The notes beneath the pieces were generated by a model, which was not told the origin of the DNA, did not search any database, and saw only the letters and a list, made by a program, of their open reading frames with translations. Shown piece by piece: positions 38,103 through 51,444 of a stretch of DNA of 64,000 nt. Origin of the DNA: Leptodontidium sp. MPI-SDFR-AT-0119 (lineage: Eukaryota > Ascomycota > Leotiomycetes > Helotiales > Leptodontidiaceae); the NCBI GenBank assembly GCA_020726505.1, contig JAHLEZ010000001.1, positions 3,844,001 through 3,908,000 of the forward strand, read 5' to 3'. Position 1 is the first letter of the stretch. The number at the start of each line of letters is the position of its first letter. Both the position numbers and the translations under genes were made by a program.

Positions 38103-39195
38103 ACAGCCAGCAAAGAGAACGAGAACATCCAGTGCACCCCAGCACTGTCAACTCTCACAACCAGCCAAATAGCTCCCCTCGGAACTACGTTCAACTGCTC
38201 CTCGACACAATTATCCTTCATATTTCGCAATAGCGAGTCATCCACCCCCTTCAAAAACCAAACTATCAGCTAACAACCCACCCTCCTCCAGCGCGAGAAA
38301 GCCTCCGGGGCTGGCGCTTTGGTCAGGATATTCGCAAACTCATCTCTGATGGCTCGTCTGTTTCTTCGCTCAACGGTGCGGAATTGAAGAAATGAGTTTT
38401 CTTGAGTTGGGGTTTGAGTGTTTCCTTGATTAGGAGAGGATCGGTGCTAGGGTGAGTCGCTGCCCAAAGTTGGAGTCGGTTTTGGCGTTTGAGAGTATGT
38501 TTGATAATATCAATTGCCACGGTTCATTACCGCTAATATCTTGGATACTGAATCCTGGCTGGAAGGACTAGAAGGCAAGATGGGCGAAGTTAATATCGGA
38601 CTGTTCTTGCATTAATTCGGCCAGGAAGGACAGCGCCAGGCACGCGAGCGGATCGTGACATTGTTGAAACCTGAGAATGGTGCGCTGGTTATTAAGTAGC
38701 AGGCTAGTAGTCTGATGCCGAGCAATGTTGTGTTTTTTGGGGTGGGAAGAGGGTTACGAGACATAACAAGGAGAGTTTCCGGATGCTGTGGGAAGAGGTT
38801 GGTGAGAGGACGGGGAGTGAGTGGGCTGTTAAAGCAAGGATGGATGGGGGAATGGGAGGGAATGTCGGGGAGAGAAGGGGGCGTCGGATGATGCTGATAC
38901 GAGGAGATTGTCGTTTAAAGTTGAGAGGGTATGACGAGGGGATATAGTGGGTTGTGGGAGATCTTTGAATTTCCTGGAGTGGATCAGCGTTGGTTTTCTT
39001 AACAACTTTCATCCTAGTCTCGCCAAATCGGCTTAGCTGGGGATGTTTGTGACGGAATAGGTCAGCTGGTGGTAGTGGGTCCTTGAGAAGTGACATAAAG
39101 ATATTTCATCGGTAGACATCGCCAATGTGCAGCGCATAATAGAGGAAAGTATATTCGTTGTAAAGGTGGTTGGTTGTCTTGAGTGTCAAGAGTTG

Positions 39196-39237
39196 AGGCA
39201 AAGCAGGCAAAGCAGGCAAAGCAAACAAAGCAAATAA
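39196..39237. repeat. 10-bp tandem repeat
   Basis: About four copies of GCAAAGCAGG-type units, decaying to GCAAACAAAGCAAATAAA on the right. Confidence 0.7.
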
Positions 39238-40595
39238 AAATAAGCGAAGTCAACTCGACTGCAGAGAGTTTTCAGCACAACATCGGAACAGATCTGCTTT
39301 GTTTACAGTGACTACAGAATGTTTAGAATTGGAAATCGTATTTCACTCACGGTCGGTCATTAACAAAATACGCGACTTGGGGTTGAGAAGAGGGATTCAA
39401 GCTCCATGCCCGAAATCGTAGCAATTGACCGAGTCGCGTGACTGACACAGCTACCTACGACAGCAACTACCTTGGTACCTGGGTAGCACTTGGATTTCCC
39501 AGGTTGGCTTCTTTAGCACCATCCCTTGAAAGATCTAAGAATGACCCGGCATCGGGAAATTTTCTTCTTGTAATCTTATTCCCCGCATTCTTCCCTGGCA
39601 CCAAACTTTAACGAGAAAAGCACAAGGAGAAAAGGAGACTTCTCCAAATCGTCCCATCCCCATCCCCATCATTCCCACCCCCCTGGTCCAGAGATCTTCT
39701 GGAGACTTGCACTGCGATGCTGTTGTATTTGGCGTGGGGGTGGCTGCACTTCGTCAGAAATGGCCTGCAGGAGGCCGAATGGAAGAAGGGACCATGCAGC
39801 CTCAAAGCTGTCAGATGGAACTCCAACTTTTTCTCACTGCGCACCTCTCTCAGATAGGCGTCTCCAGAAATTTTGTGCAATACGTGGCTGCCAACACTTC
39901 TTCTTCCCTCAGACCATCCCATAGAGAACTTAAGAAGCGCACGAGGGACCGGATCGCTTTCCTTTGAAGGAGTTGCACTGAACTTGTAATACCTCTACCT
40001 CTGACGCGCCCGGACTTTGCTTGGGGTCCAATTTAAATTTAGCCCCATTGCCCACCCAAAGTGGACTAGCCCGGCCAACCCCCTGCCTCAATTCTCAGAA
40101 CGAGTTGTTTCAGGTCCACGATCAGTGATCTTGGGCTTGGAAACATTTCAGTCCCAATCCAATCCAATCCAATCCAGTCCGCTTCAGCTCAGCTCACTCT
40201 CCTGTCACCTTCTCGCCTTCTCGTCTCACGCTCCTTTCCTTCGAACACGACTCAATACAGTATATCTACGACACGACGTTCCAGCGACTACGCAGGCCAT
40301 AGTCGACTTGCGAAACTTGCCTTGCCCAGCCCTAAAGGGCTCACTGCTCTGCGATCGCTCGCCTCGGCCTCTCCTTGAATCAGCCAATTTCGCAGCATAA
40401 AGCTGCCGCCACTCCTTCAAGCGTTCCGTTCCATCTCAGCAATTGAGAACTGCCCCTGCAGGTTTCCTTGAATGAGATAATCTGCTTGGCCAAGTGTGGG
40501 TTCGGCTTCGTGCATCAACAAAAATCGCGCTATCACCACCACTCTCGACGACAACTCCTTCTCGAAATCAAGAAACCCCATGATCCGGAGACATA

Positions 40596-43500
40596 ATGAC
40601 GCGACCACAAATTATCCGAGCCGGTAGGGATTCTCTAGAATTATGTCCCAAGGGAAATTCCGTTGCTAACAGTGATCCTGGCAGACTCGATTGATCTTCA
40701 AGACCAAAATGCCCCTTCAGCCCAAGACCATACACGACAACCTACCAACCCAGCCCCCTTAGGTGCAGGCCCTCCAGCTCCACATCAAGCAGAGACTTTG
40801 CGCGAACTGGCATTAGAGGCAGCGGAGGAAAACCAGAGAAGTCCAAGAGTGTCGAAGGAATGGTCAAAGAGCGAGGTCCAGCATTACGGTGACGACGATC
40901 TGGCGGCAGGGGTAACATCGAAATTGACGGGCTCCAACCTTCAACAGCAGGATGATCTAGCCATTGCGCAGAATGGGGGATTGACAGGGTCGACAGCTGA
41001 AGACGCCGACATGGCAGATGCGGAGGGCGACGATGGAATGGACGATGACATGATGGACAAGATCTCCAGCTCTCCGTCTATTGACGATGGTGGGTATTCC
41101 CTTCCACATCTGTGGCCCCAACGAGGCATATCTCTCCCACAAAACTCTCCGACAGGTTCTCCATCCTGTACACAAGCGTGCTACGAAAGTTCATCTCCAT
41201 TCGTGGAGACACCGGACCATTTCCCTCTAAGACCTTTGCCTGAACCTACCGACAAGGACGGAGTTCATGGTTTTCAGGCAAAACGACGTCGTCATCGTCA
41301 TCTTCTTGGTGAGTATCTGGACGAGACCAGGAGCGAATCAAACTACGATGAACATACCGCCGAAAATTCACCCTTACCTGCGGACACTGGACCGCGGAAG
41401 ATCGATAGCTACGATCAAGACTTTGACTTGGAATACTTCTCGGAGCAGCTCCTTGCCGATCATCTAGCGTTGCTCAGCGATGACATGGAACCCGATCATA
41501 GAGACTTACAAGCAGATCACCCGAAGACACCGTCCGCCGATGACTTGAGATCTCAAAGCGACAACCACGGGCTGATGATACCATATGAAAGTTCCGAGGA
41601 TGAAGATGACGATTATGACATTCCTTATTCTGCTGACTCTAGATTTGTTGATTCAGGTTGGGGTGGTGAAAGCTTACAAGAATTAGAGGACATTGATTTC
41701 GAATTCGTCTATGCGCTACACACTTTCGTCGCAACTGTCGAAGGCCAGGCAAATGCTACCAAGGGCGATACGATGGTACTCCTTGATGACAGCAATAGCT
41801 ATTGGTGGCTTGTTAGAGTTGTCAAAGACAGCAGTATCGGTAAGTAAATGTCACAAGCATTGTGAGGCATATTCTGAGAGCGATATAGGATATTTACCAG
41901 CAGAACATATCGAAACGCCAACAGAACGATTGGCGCGCCTGAACAAACACAGGAATATTGATGTATGTTCTCAGGTCTCGCTAAGCTTGCTGCTCACTAA
42001 TCATATATACAGCTCACTTCGACGATGTTGGGTGACCAAGAAGCAAAGTCCAAAAATCCTCTCAAAAAGGCCATCAGAAGACGAAACGCCAAGACCGTTA
42101 CTTTCACAGCTCCAACTTATGTCGAAGCCTCGGATGTTGATTACTCAACCGATGAGGAAGATGGCGAGGGCGATTATTACGGCCAAAATGGACAGCAGGA
42201 ACAGAATGGAGATCAACAAGATCAAGTAGCCGATGAGGACGAGATTAAGGCTGTTGAGCCCCTGAAACCTCGAGCAGAGATTCGAGAAGTTCGGTCGGAA
42301 TCAGCAGAGCCAGAAGCAAGCCGGGACCCGGCAGGGAAGCTCAGCTCTGATACGACTCGAACGAGCGATGAAATCTTTGATGGCAAGGTTGAGAGCAAGT
42401 CACGAAATGGGACCGTCAGGAATACCGACTCTTTCTTCAAGGATGACTCCGTGGAGACCAGGAAGATAACACTCACGCCCAACTTGCTCAGAGATGACTC
42501 AAGCACATCTACTCGGACTTCTAATGATTCCAAGGAACTCAAGCAACGGCCTAGTCTTGACAAACTGGAGAAAGATTCCCCAGACAAGTCGAAGGATAAG
42601 AAGGATAAGAAAGACAAGAAGGAGAAGGAAAAGAAACCGGGAATGCTCAGTGGCCTATTCAAGCGAAAGGAGAAGAAGGCCAAGTCCTCGGTGGAGGATG
42701 AAGTTGACGAGCTGATGGCTGGGAAAAGGTCTACCGATAACCAGAGGGCATCTCCATCGCCCAGCAAAGACTCGGAAGAAATTGCTCCCGTTGAAGAGTC
42801 AGTGGTCGCCCAGACCCCGGAAAGACAACCGAGCAGATTACAAAAACAACCACGGAACGATATGTCACCCAGCCGAAAACCTGCAGCGGCCAGAGAACCG
42901 AAGGCCACGGAGCCTCAGCAGGCACCTGCACCTGAGAGGCCACCACCAGCTGACTCGGCCCAGGCGCCATCCATGCGCTTAGTACAGCCAGAACCATCGA
43001 TTGAAGACCTTGGACAGCAGCGAGATACTTCCCCTGAGCTCACCAGAGGCCAGCAACCACGGAACATATCCCCCGAAGTTACTAGAGGTCGCAATGTCTC
43101 TCCCGAAGCTACAAGAGGGACAGCACCTGTTTTGGCGGCGCCAAAAGAGCAAAAGACAGGGGGTACAATTTCCAAGATCCTCCGATCGGCCAGTTCGAGT
43201 ACTTCAGAACCACGACCTGTCAAAGCGAAGAAAGCGAAGTCTCGCATTGAATTGGACGATTTTGATTCTTCCAGTGACGATTCTCTGGTGGAAGAGCCTG
43301 TTCGGGGACCAAACAAGCAGAGTCAACGCCCAATACCTGGGGCATTTCCAGATAGTTATATTGGATCTCCTCCGACCGAGCGATCCAATCCTGCGGAAGA
43401 GAGATTGTCAGAGTCCCCAGTGCAAGTGTCTCCTATGACAGCTTCACAGTCATATCCTCCTGCACTTATGGTCGACACGTCAAGTCAGGAAGACCCGCCA

Positions 43501-43886
43501 TCGCCTGTGTCATCGCCTTCGCCAGAGCTGATCGATGCAGAAGATGCTCGTGAAAAGAAAGGCGCCGGAAGCTCTACAACCTCCACCTCAACTCCCACCT
43601 GGAGCGATGCCCACCTGCGCACCTTCTTTGACGATGACGCGGATATCAAAGATCTACTGGTGGTGGTCTATGACAAGTCAGGGGTGGTCCCTGCCGGACC
43701 TGATCACCCAATAACAGGAAACCTCTTCAGAGAAGAGAATGCCAAGTTGGCAGACATAACCAATGTAAGTTTTCCAGCGATCCTCCTTAATGCAGCAGTC
43801 CTTCCTTCGCTAACGGACTCCAGCGCCTGGATGGCATGCTTGGGGACTGGCTGGCTCGCAAAATGCGAACCCAAGCCTCGAGGTAA
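40596..43886 (+). CDS. SH3-domain polarity factor (Tea4/Bud14 type)
   Basis: Scaffold expected at growing cell ends, where Tea4/Bud14 proteins link microtubule-delivered markers to formins and bring type 1 phosphatase to the cortex. Five exons: 40596-40623, 40685-41839, 41889-41962, 42013-43764 and 43824-43886, totalling 3072 nt, 1023 residues. The first exon is only 28 nt. The SH3 domain spans about residues 348-415: FVYALHTFVATVEGQ, then SYWWLVRV, then GYLPAEHIETPTERLARLNK. Shortly after comes KTVTF (446-450), matching the RVxF phosphatase-docking consensus. A Lys-rich segment (about 615-645) precedes a disordered tail with three SPE-x-TRG repeats, and the protein ends LDGMLGDWLARKMRTQASR. 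The N-terminal half is acidic and disordered. The SH3 sequence and its RLARLNKHRN extension are what identify the family. Confidence 0.85.
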
Positions 43887-44921
43887 ACAGCACTTCTTTG
43901 GCTTGTACTATGTAAATGATGCACACGAACATGATAAATGAATGAAGTTCTTACGGGAGGGGCGTCTTCGTCTCATATTTCGGCGCACTGGGCTGGGGTC
44001 GGCAACCGGCAAGGGACCCGGGGGAGGAATTCTGGACGGGCGTGGCGTGGAAACCGCATGGGAATCCTTAGTCTATACCATATTGGATGATGTTTCAATG
44101 CTGGACTCAGCAATTGGGTACATAAAGTGCCATATTACAACACCTGTGCTTCCTATCGCCGACATTGGCTTATTTAATCGACCCCGTTGTTGCCCAGCTG
44201 TGTGCTGTGCTGTGTGCTGTCTCATGTTGATCGAGCCCCTGCTTCGTTGCGGTCACAGCAGGGCCAAGCCGACGACCTGTATGAACTTTATTTGAATGCT
44301 ATTGAGCACCCGCCACTGCGAGCACCGGCCTGGCCCAGCCTCCACGTCAACCATGGAGTTGCTGTCTCCCCCTCGCCATGCGTGACGACGTTCGATTATC
44401 GTCCTACTGTCGATGATTGGGCAGCGCTGGATACAGAAATGCCAGCAGCGCCTCTTGCAGCCATACCGCGCAGTAGTTCCAATATTTATGGCTATTTTCA
44501 TCCGAGATAGGTAGCGTCTTTAGCGCTTTGACCCGCCTTCGCGGTAGACTCGAAAAGCAGCAGCAAATAGAGCTGGAACCAGAAGCATGAGATACAAGAA
44601 ATTCGTGACGCCGAATGTGCTTAGAAGTTCTCTGGGCTTGTTGCGCTGATGGAAAGAACTTTGCATTCTTATCTGATCCTTTTTAACATCTAAGAATATT
44701 CAGAAGTGATATCACCGAGTCTTTCATAACTGGCATGTCCCAAGGTGCTCCTGTTCGGTGCCGCTTTTCAACTGCGAGCCGCCCTGGCCTGGCCTGGCCT
44801 GCATCACGCTAGTCCCGATTGGCTTGGGTGCGAACGTGCAACTACCTTCGACCAGAAGATCTCCAAGAACACTGTCAACACCACGCCGGTCTGCCATCGC
44901 AAGAAACGAGTCTCACACATC
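43887..44921. other. Intergenic between the SH3 gene and ste50
   Basis: No gene is supported; frames at 43942-44510 lack coding character. It includes the 3' UTR of the SH3 gene and the promoter of ste50. Confidence 0.5.
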
Positions 44922-46519
44922 ATGGCATTCGCATCGGGCACCGCAATGTATCCAGAGAGCGATGCTGACGATGAGTATGAGCGCAGCGTGCACGACTCGT
45001 CCCCTATTCTCGCTACGGACTCCGAGGCAACGGATTCCAATCCCTCTTCAAATGAGCACACGCCGACAACATACGGCGCTCCTGGCTCAGGAGATAGGCT
45101 TCCCGAGACGATAATAACAGAGTGGACTGCAGACGAATGCGCAGACTTCGTAGGAAGTCTGGGTTTGCAGCAATACGTGGACCAGTTCTTAGGTATGCTG
45201 TCCAGCCTCGAGAATGGCATGGAGAATTGTACTCACACGGCGTAGAAAACGAGATTGTTGGAGAGGCTTTAGTGGCGCTGCAACACGATGATCTGAAGCA
45301 GATGGGAGTTACGAGTGTCGGACATCGACTCACGATTTTGAAGAGCGTTTATGATATCAAGACCAAGCAAGATATACCCTTAGAGAGCGATCACTACGTT
45401 CCCTTGTGTAAGTCTTGACCTTTCCACCGTTTGAAATCAGTGCTGACTTTCCGAATAGCGGCAGATGCAGAAGCACAGTATGCAACAGCTACCCTGAAAG
45501 ATATCCGGCACCTGGTGGAACAGTTACGGTTGCGAGATGAGAGGATGAGTATCGCAGAGATGGAGCTTCGCAGGATAACTTCTGAATACGCCCGACTGCG
45601 GGAGGATCTACTTCCAGTTTTCCGTATGGCAAAAGAAGGACAACCACTTCCTTATCTTGCCTCGGAGTCTAGTAACCAACAAGCATCCTATTCCTACGAT
45701 ACACAGAATACCATCTCACCACCTGCGCCAACTCCCTCATCCACCCAATCTGGTGGCGGCTTATCTCGAAAATTCTCCACCAAGAAGCTCTTCTTCGATA
45801 ATCAGAAAACCTCATCTCCCACATACATGCAGACCACGCAAGAAAGGTCCCTGATGGAACAAGCTCTGGATCCTGCGAATGCTGCAGAGAGAGCGGTTCT
45901 CTCATCTTCACATCTAGCTGCAATGAACGGTGGCTCTCAGCCATCAACTTCACCAGGATATCCATCTCCGAACCAACCCTCGCCGACCTCACCCCCGACC
46001 CTTGGGGGCTCTACACTCGCCTCTCGTTCTTATCGCTCTGACCAGCCGACGCCTGCACGCAGTACCTTCCAGCAAGATAACGACCAATACCAAGCCTCTA
46101 CATACTCCCGCGACAGTCAAAAACCCGCACCCTCGCGGCGAGCGCAAACACCTGCCCTCGACACCCCCTCATCTAATGGTTCCGTCGAGATATTCAAATC
46201 CTTTCGAGTCAGTATGGAAGACCCATGTTATAAAGTTCTCCCTGCAGCCTTGAAGAAATACAACATCAATGCGCCTTGGGAACAATATGCGCTGTACATT
46301 GTTTACGGAGACAAGGAACGATGTTTGGGGATGGAAGAGAAACCTCTGATCTTGTTCAAACAATTGGACAAGGAGGGCAAGAAGCCCATGTTCATGCTCC
46401 GGAAAATTAGCCCCAACGCGGATGCCCAACCTGGTGAAGGTCCTGGAAGCGCTGGTCTAGATCGGAACATCGGACGGGGGATGCAAGCTGGGTACGATCC
46501 ACCAGGCGGTATCATATGA
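44922..46519 (+). CDS. ste50: Ste50-type MAP kinase cascade adaptor (SAM + RA)
   Basis: Links the MAPKKK Ste11 to upstream GTPases in mating, filamentation and osmostress pathways. Three exons, 44922-45192, 45246-45407 and 45459-46519, sum to 1494 nt, 497 residues. The SAM domain covers about residues 66-130 (ITEWTADECADFVGSLGLQQ, then GEALVALQHDDLKQMGV). A coiled-coil-like LKDIRHLVEQLRLRDERMSI segment follows, then a Ser/Pro-rich linker. The Ras-association domain lies at about 385-465 (FKSFRVSMEDPCYKVLPAAL, ALYIVYGDKERCLGMEEKP, MFMLRK). Domain order and length are those of fungal Ste50/SteD. The protein ends DPPGGII. Same strand as the SH3 gene and independently transcribed, about 1 kb apart. 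Confidence 0.93.
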
Positions 46520-47919
46520 TTTTACCTACCTTCGGTGGGAATCTATGGATGGTCTTATAGGGAAGGCTTTGGGGAGTTCAGCGCTGCTTAAACATCTTGC
46601 ATAGCGGAAGTGGAAGCAAAGTTTTGGACGGCATGAGACATGTTCTTCTGCAATGTGCAATGCCAGTTAAGTGTGTGATATATACCTGTAGGAATGGGAT
46701 TTGCGTGGTCTGGAGAGGGAAGAAAGTTAGCAAGCAAGCAAGCGACACGGGGAAAATTTTTTTTTTTTTTTTTTGAAGATACGATACTTGGTTTTAGTCT
46801 GAGAGGGAATGGGGACGTTAGCCGCCGGCCTGGCTAGTCTGCTCACCTCGTGAGTCTTCGCATTTGGAACGGGATATCTGTTCTATATAAGGGCAGAGAG
46901 AGAGGGAGAGTGGGTTGGTTCTTTACTTTTTAGGGACTGTGAGCATTCCGGATCATATATCTGTGTTGGCGCGTGTAGAGGAGAGATGGAGAGAGTGGCG
47001 AGGCGCAGAGGCGGTTTCTTGTAGCAAATGTAAAGGAAGCATGGTTGGTGGTGGGTGGCATGAATCGATTGAGCCTCGAGATGGGCATTTTGACGAGTCC
47101 CCCCTTTTCTCCTTTCCTATTATTTACTTTCCTCTTTCCTTTGCTTGAATTGAGGGTATGGCCGCCTGACTATCCCTCGATTTCATTTCCCCCTAGCGGC
47201 TATTCAGATTGGTATCGGCATTATCCGGGCTTCGATGAAGATTGCTGCAGCAAGTCGTGGTATCAAAAGGTCGAGAAGACGCAACCACCTACTGCGCTTG
47301 AGTGCCCCCGCCAGTCAACGATGCGAGATAGCTCAGGCAAAGGCAGAGAAGCAGGCGTGGAAGACCTGATCTGATGCTTCGTTATTTCAACCAAGTAATC
47401 TTTGCCGTTGAGACATCGTACTTCTGTTCAGTGTCTGAAAGCAGAACCAACTTTCTGACCTCGTCTAAGCTTAGCACAGTGCATTTATTTCCCTCTCCAT
47501 CTCATGAACAGCAGCGGCATTACGTTCAAGGAGTGTTCGAGGCAAAGGCAAATGCAGGTGCTGCTACCGTCGATTAAGAGTTTCCTGGCCTGGGCTCTTT
47601 GTGCCTACCAGTCCGCGGTGGTGGTATTGTGGTCATTCCTTCCCAACCGAGATCCCAAGATCGTTTCCTGCCAGAAATAGAAGTCACGCTGAGCGAACCA
47701 CGCTAAGAGACTTCACGCAGTTGCCTTCAACTTCATCTGGAGATACACCTTTCTCTTTCTTCCAACTGCTTCTCTTCCTCCTTCATCAACGCCTCCAACA
47801 CCTTCATCAATCCTCCTCGCAGAACCCCCCTCGAATGTTGAACTTCATCAGCAGGGAGCTCCTGTCAAGCATTCTGTCTCACCAGTCCATCCACCGCCGT
47901 CTCCTGCTCATCAGTCACA
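46520..47919. other. Intergenic between ste50 and hop1
   Basis: No gene is supported. An 18-T run lies at 46757-46774. The right end is CT-rich, as expected for the hop1 leader. Confidence 0.5.
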
Positions 47920-50549
47920 ATGCCTCCCAAGAAAATCTCTGAAAAGGCACAGCCTCGTGCCAGACCTGCTCCCAAGAAAATCAAGGAGGTCATGCTGCAA
48001 CCAGAGCACAGTTTTGACCTCGTACACACTGCTATCGCCGCGACCGTGAGTCCCACCTATGTCTTCCAGCTTGTTAGCAATTGACTTACAACCGTTCCTA
48101 TAGATGTTCGAAGTCATATTTGCTCGGTACCTCACAACTACGCCTTGGCCAGAAAGCCGGCTTTGAGCTGACTAGTCCTGCAGGAAAGTTTTGCGTTCCG
48201 GGGTCAAATGGAACTTGCGTGTCTATGATCCTACGAATCCGCAAACCACTTACGATTCGTTCATTTCTGGCGCCCAGCAGCCCGAAAATGGACATGGTCG
48301 GAATTGGCATGTACCCGTCCGTGACCAACTCGTTGTGCTAGACAAGCTCATGGATCATTTTGTCAGTACTAAAGACTTCACACCTGCCTATGTCTGACGG
48401 TCACATAGGAAACTGGAATCAAAGACGCTCTAGAAAAGCGGTACTTAAGCAACATTTCAATGAGCTTCCACGTCGCAGGCACACATCTACTGAGTCCGGC
48501 CACCTGCCTCGAATCCTACGAGCTGGAGATATCATACGGACCCGATGGCATGCCATATATCAGCACCGCGATCAGAGACAACCAGGGCTCTCAAAGTACG
48601 GATATGACTCTCGGTGAAGGGAAGGCTCGGCTCCAAACCATGGTCAATAGCATCAGTGACCTTTTCCGTCTACCTGGAGTTGTCAAAGCTCACAAGACGA
48701 ATCCACTACCAGGCAAGTGCATGTGGCATTCTTCAATCGTCCAAATGTTGACTTTCAATTGTGTAACAGAAAATGTTCGAGTTGATTTAAAGCTACAGTA
48801 TACTAGCCAAACACCCCCCGACTACCAGCCTCAAAATTTCCAACGTTACAGCGAAAGCGTCTGGGAGAATGACAAGAAGACTGGTACTCCTGAGGAGCCA
48901 AAATACAAGTTCGAGACTGGTTTTCATGGGTACTCGGACATGCCATTATTTGATAGGCTCACATGCTAACTTGGTATTCAGTTTGGCTTTCAGCTGCACA
49001 CTTCCTGGAAATCGCGACTCTGCCTTGGCGAACCCGCAACCAAAATCCAATGTGGCTGAGACCAGAGCCCCAGCAATTGCAGGAGCCCATAAGAATGTAA
49101 CTTCGAGGAGAAGCTCCCGACCGCACATTCCACGCAGAACCCTCTCGCAATTTTCGTCAGGTGGAGGCCATACGCAACCGGAAGTCATGCGACAGCTTGG
49201 AGCAATTGTAGGTTCACCTCGAGCTTGTTTCTTGCTCGAGCCCCCAACTAATCGTTGCATCTGTACAGCGCATCTCCAGGCTAGATTACGGCACTCCGCA
49301 AGACACGCAGCAGTATCCGGCGGCCCCTTCGCGTTTTGCACCCAGCCCGCCATCTTGCAACACCCCTGACGCGGTAGAGCTCACCATTCCCCAGTACACA
49401 CAAGAAGTTCGAGTATATGCTGAGTCCAAAGTGCGGGATCTGGTCTTGAGAGGTGATGAAGACCGAAATGCTCCACACAATGTTCAAATTAGCTGTGAGT
49501 GTGGGGCCTCTAAGCATAACGGTCTTCTGGTAAGGCTAGGATTCAGCTATTCCTCGTTCCATACATATGAGTTAACACCCGCAGATCAAATGCCTTGAGT
49601 GTGGTGACTTCCATCACGCTGAATGCTATGGACATCTTTCTGACGTTCCTCGGGCTGAGTTTTGCTACCGCTGTTTAAGAGATTGCTTCCCCGCCGAAAA
49701 TATAATCCTCGAGGACATGAGATTTTTGTGCTGGTCGAGACGCACAATTAGGTTCTTTCAGACTCAACTCGGCCCAAAGACTCTGGAGGAGGTAGCTAAG
49801 CATCTAGAGATGTCTACACATTCTCGTAAGGATAGCCATATGGTCAAGAATTTCAGCCCTTGGCTTCAACTGACTGCCACTAGAGCGAAACAAGGAGCTC
49901 GTAGCAAGACTTCTAGGTGGGCTAGCAAGCGACGGATACATTGTTGATCGAAGTGTGGACAAGTTGCGGAACTTGACTGGGCCTTCCACATTCATTCTTG
50001 CGCCTGGAAAGGATGCAACCATTCGGTACATGTTATACAACCCACACACCAGAATAAATCATCTTGTAAGTAGGCTTACTACATTTGGGCTCTCGAAAAG
50101 GTTGAGCAACGTATACTGATTTGGAGCAGTTCGCAGAAAACGAGACTCCATTTGCTGAGGAAGCCCCCTTTCCATTTAGAGGCATCGAAGGATCTGAGGT
50201 GTCTGGTCTTGGAGCTGCTTCTGGATACCCTCAAACGCCCAGAGCTCCTTACTCGAATGGACACCTCGTAATCAGAGGCATGCAAGACTCTTCGCGAACA
50301 GCTTTTTCGGTGGACGATACCACAACTCAGTCTGGTGTTAGCACCCCCGCCCGTCTAACCGGTCGCGGATCTCGAGAGCGCTCCATAAACAGCGAGTTTC
50401 AAACCATGGGATTAAGCGGTAGCGGTCCTGAAAAGGGCAGTACCCCTCCAGGAACGTCGACCCCTGATCTTCCCAGACAGAGATCTGGCATGAAACGATC
50501 CGCCGAATCTAGTCGGCTACTTCGATCAAATCGTCGGAAGATGATGTGA
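47920..50549 (+). CDS. hop1: Meiotic HORMA-domain axis protein Hop1
   Basis: Meiosis-specific chromosome axis protein that promotes double-strand break formation and interhomologue bias. Ten exons: 47920-48045, 48104-48126, 48184-48361, 48409-48712, 48770-48929, 48982-49207, 49269-49529, 49585-49825, 49884-50065 and 50130-50549. They sum to 2121 nt, 706 residues. HORMA segments include VKWNLRVYDPTNPQT, ELEISYGPDGMP and RVDLKLQYTS (about 40-250). A PHD-like zinc finger follows (about 415-460): CECGASKHNG, IKCLECGDFHHAECYGH, FCYRCL. Then comes a region resembling a winged helix (LVARLLGGLASDGYIVD) and a basic C-terminus, RSNRRKMM. The fourth intron (48713-48769, 57 bp) is read as GC-AG. Without it the frame stays open with 19 extra residues, so this exon boundary is the least certain. 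HORMA plus zinc finger is diagnostic for Hop1. Confidence 0.92.
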
Positions 50550-51444
50550 TGCTTGGGACTTACTTTGGCCTGGCTGTCGGATAGTACAAGGTGGACAATT
50601 GCTTTCTAATACATAGTCTAGCCGTTGCTTCTTTTGGAAGAGATGTTAAGGAGATTTTGGGTGTGACGTAAAATAACCTTGCACAAGTGTCTGCTTGATC
50701 TCTGAGGAATATGGCTTTATACGTTATTCGTTGCCTTCGATTACTCAATATAAGTAGACATCGCATTCGAAAATGCCGTTTGATCAAGCTGATGACTGCT
50801 ACCTTTTCAATCACAGCTAGTAAATTTCCAAGCCTTCCAAGAAGTTTGCGAATTAATAGTGCCGCGCTCATCCAATCCGCTTTAGATGCAACGTTTGACT
50901 GCTAAGATTAACAAAAAGCAGAAAATTTCCAGAGTGTATTTTCCAAGTTTTAATTTACTTTAAACTTTACGGCTGTAAATACTTCACGATGTCAATTCAA
51001 GACTCACAGCCAAGATGATACTTTCTAAAGAGAGAGATGAGGCCACGCTTACTTGGCTGGAATATGGAGGCCACATTTGCAAGAGAACGAAGCCGGGAAT
51101 AAGAACTCACATCTCACTCGCTAGCCTTCTAAACGAGGGAAAGAAGACTCGATGCCATTTTCTGCATGGTGCAGAATGCGAATGAAGATGAGTGAGTAAA
51201 TGGTTTTTTATTGCCATGAAGCTAGCACACAACAAGCCATGCAAATGGGTATCTATCTATCAAGTAATGATCCAGCAACTCCTTCCCAGCAACCGAGCCC
51301 CGTAAGTAGCATGCTCCCAGAATGAATGAAAATAAACACTCGGCTAAGCGAAGCACTGTGCCATCTCATTTCAAGTCGTACTTCTCCATACCTAGTTCTC
51401 GGCAGATCTCTGTCTCACAACGATAAGAAAACAGTGGCTTCAAC
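50550..51444. other. Convergent intergenic region between hop1 and mer3
   Basis: Both flanking genes end here, so it holds two 3' UTRs. AT-richer than the coding flanks; no gene is supported. Confidence 0.55.

Larger units (their letters stand above)
37653..40595. other. Intergenic/degraded region upstream of the SH3 gene
   Basis: No intact gene is supported. Minus-strand frames at 38323-38520 and 38704-39096 look like pieces of protein-coding sequence broken by stops, but I cannot name them. The last kilobase is CT-rich and is probably promoter and leader of the SH3 gene. Confidence 0.4.

Noticed and set aside
38290..39100. Possible protein-coding gene on the minus strand
   Set aside because: Fragments read like protein in more than one frame but are broken by stops. 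No family could be named, so it is left as degraded sequence.
42222..42908. 228-codon minus-strand frame rich in Ser, Leu and Phe
   Set aside because: It is the antisense shadow of the Lys/Ser/Asp-rich exon 4 of the SH3 gene; it has no independent motif.
43942..44510. Additional exons of the SH3 gene or a small downstream gene
   Set aside because: The SH3 gene ends cleanly at TAA 43884-43886 in phase. The downstream frames are Cys/Pro-rich without motifs.
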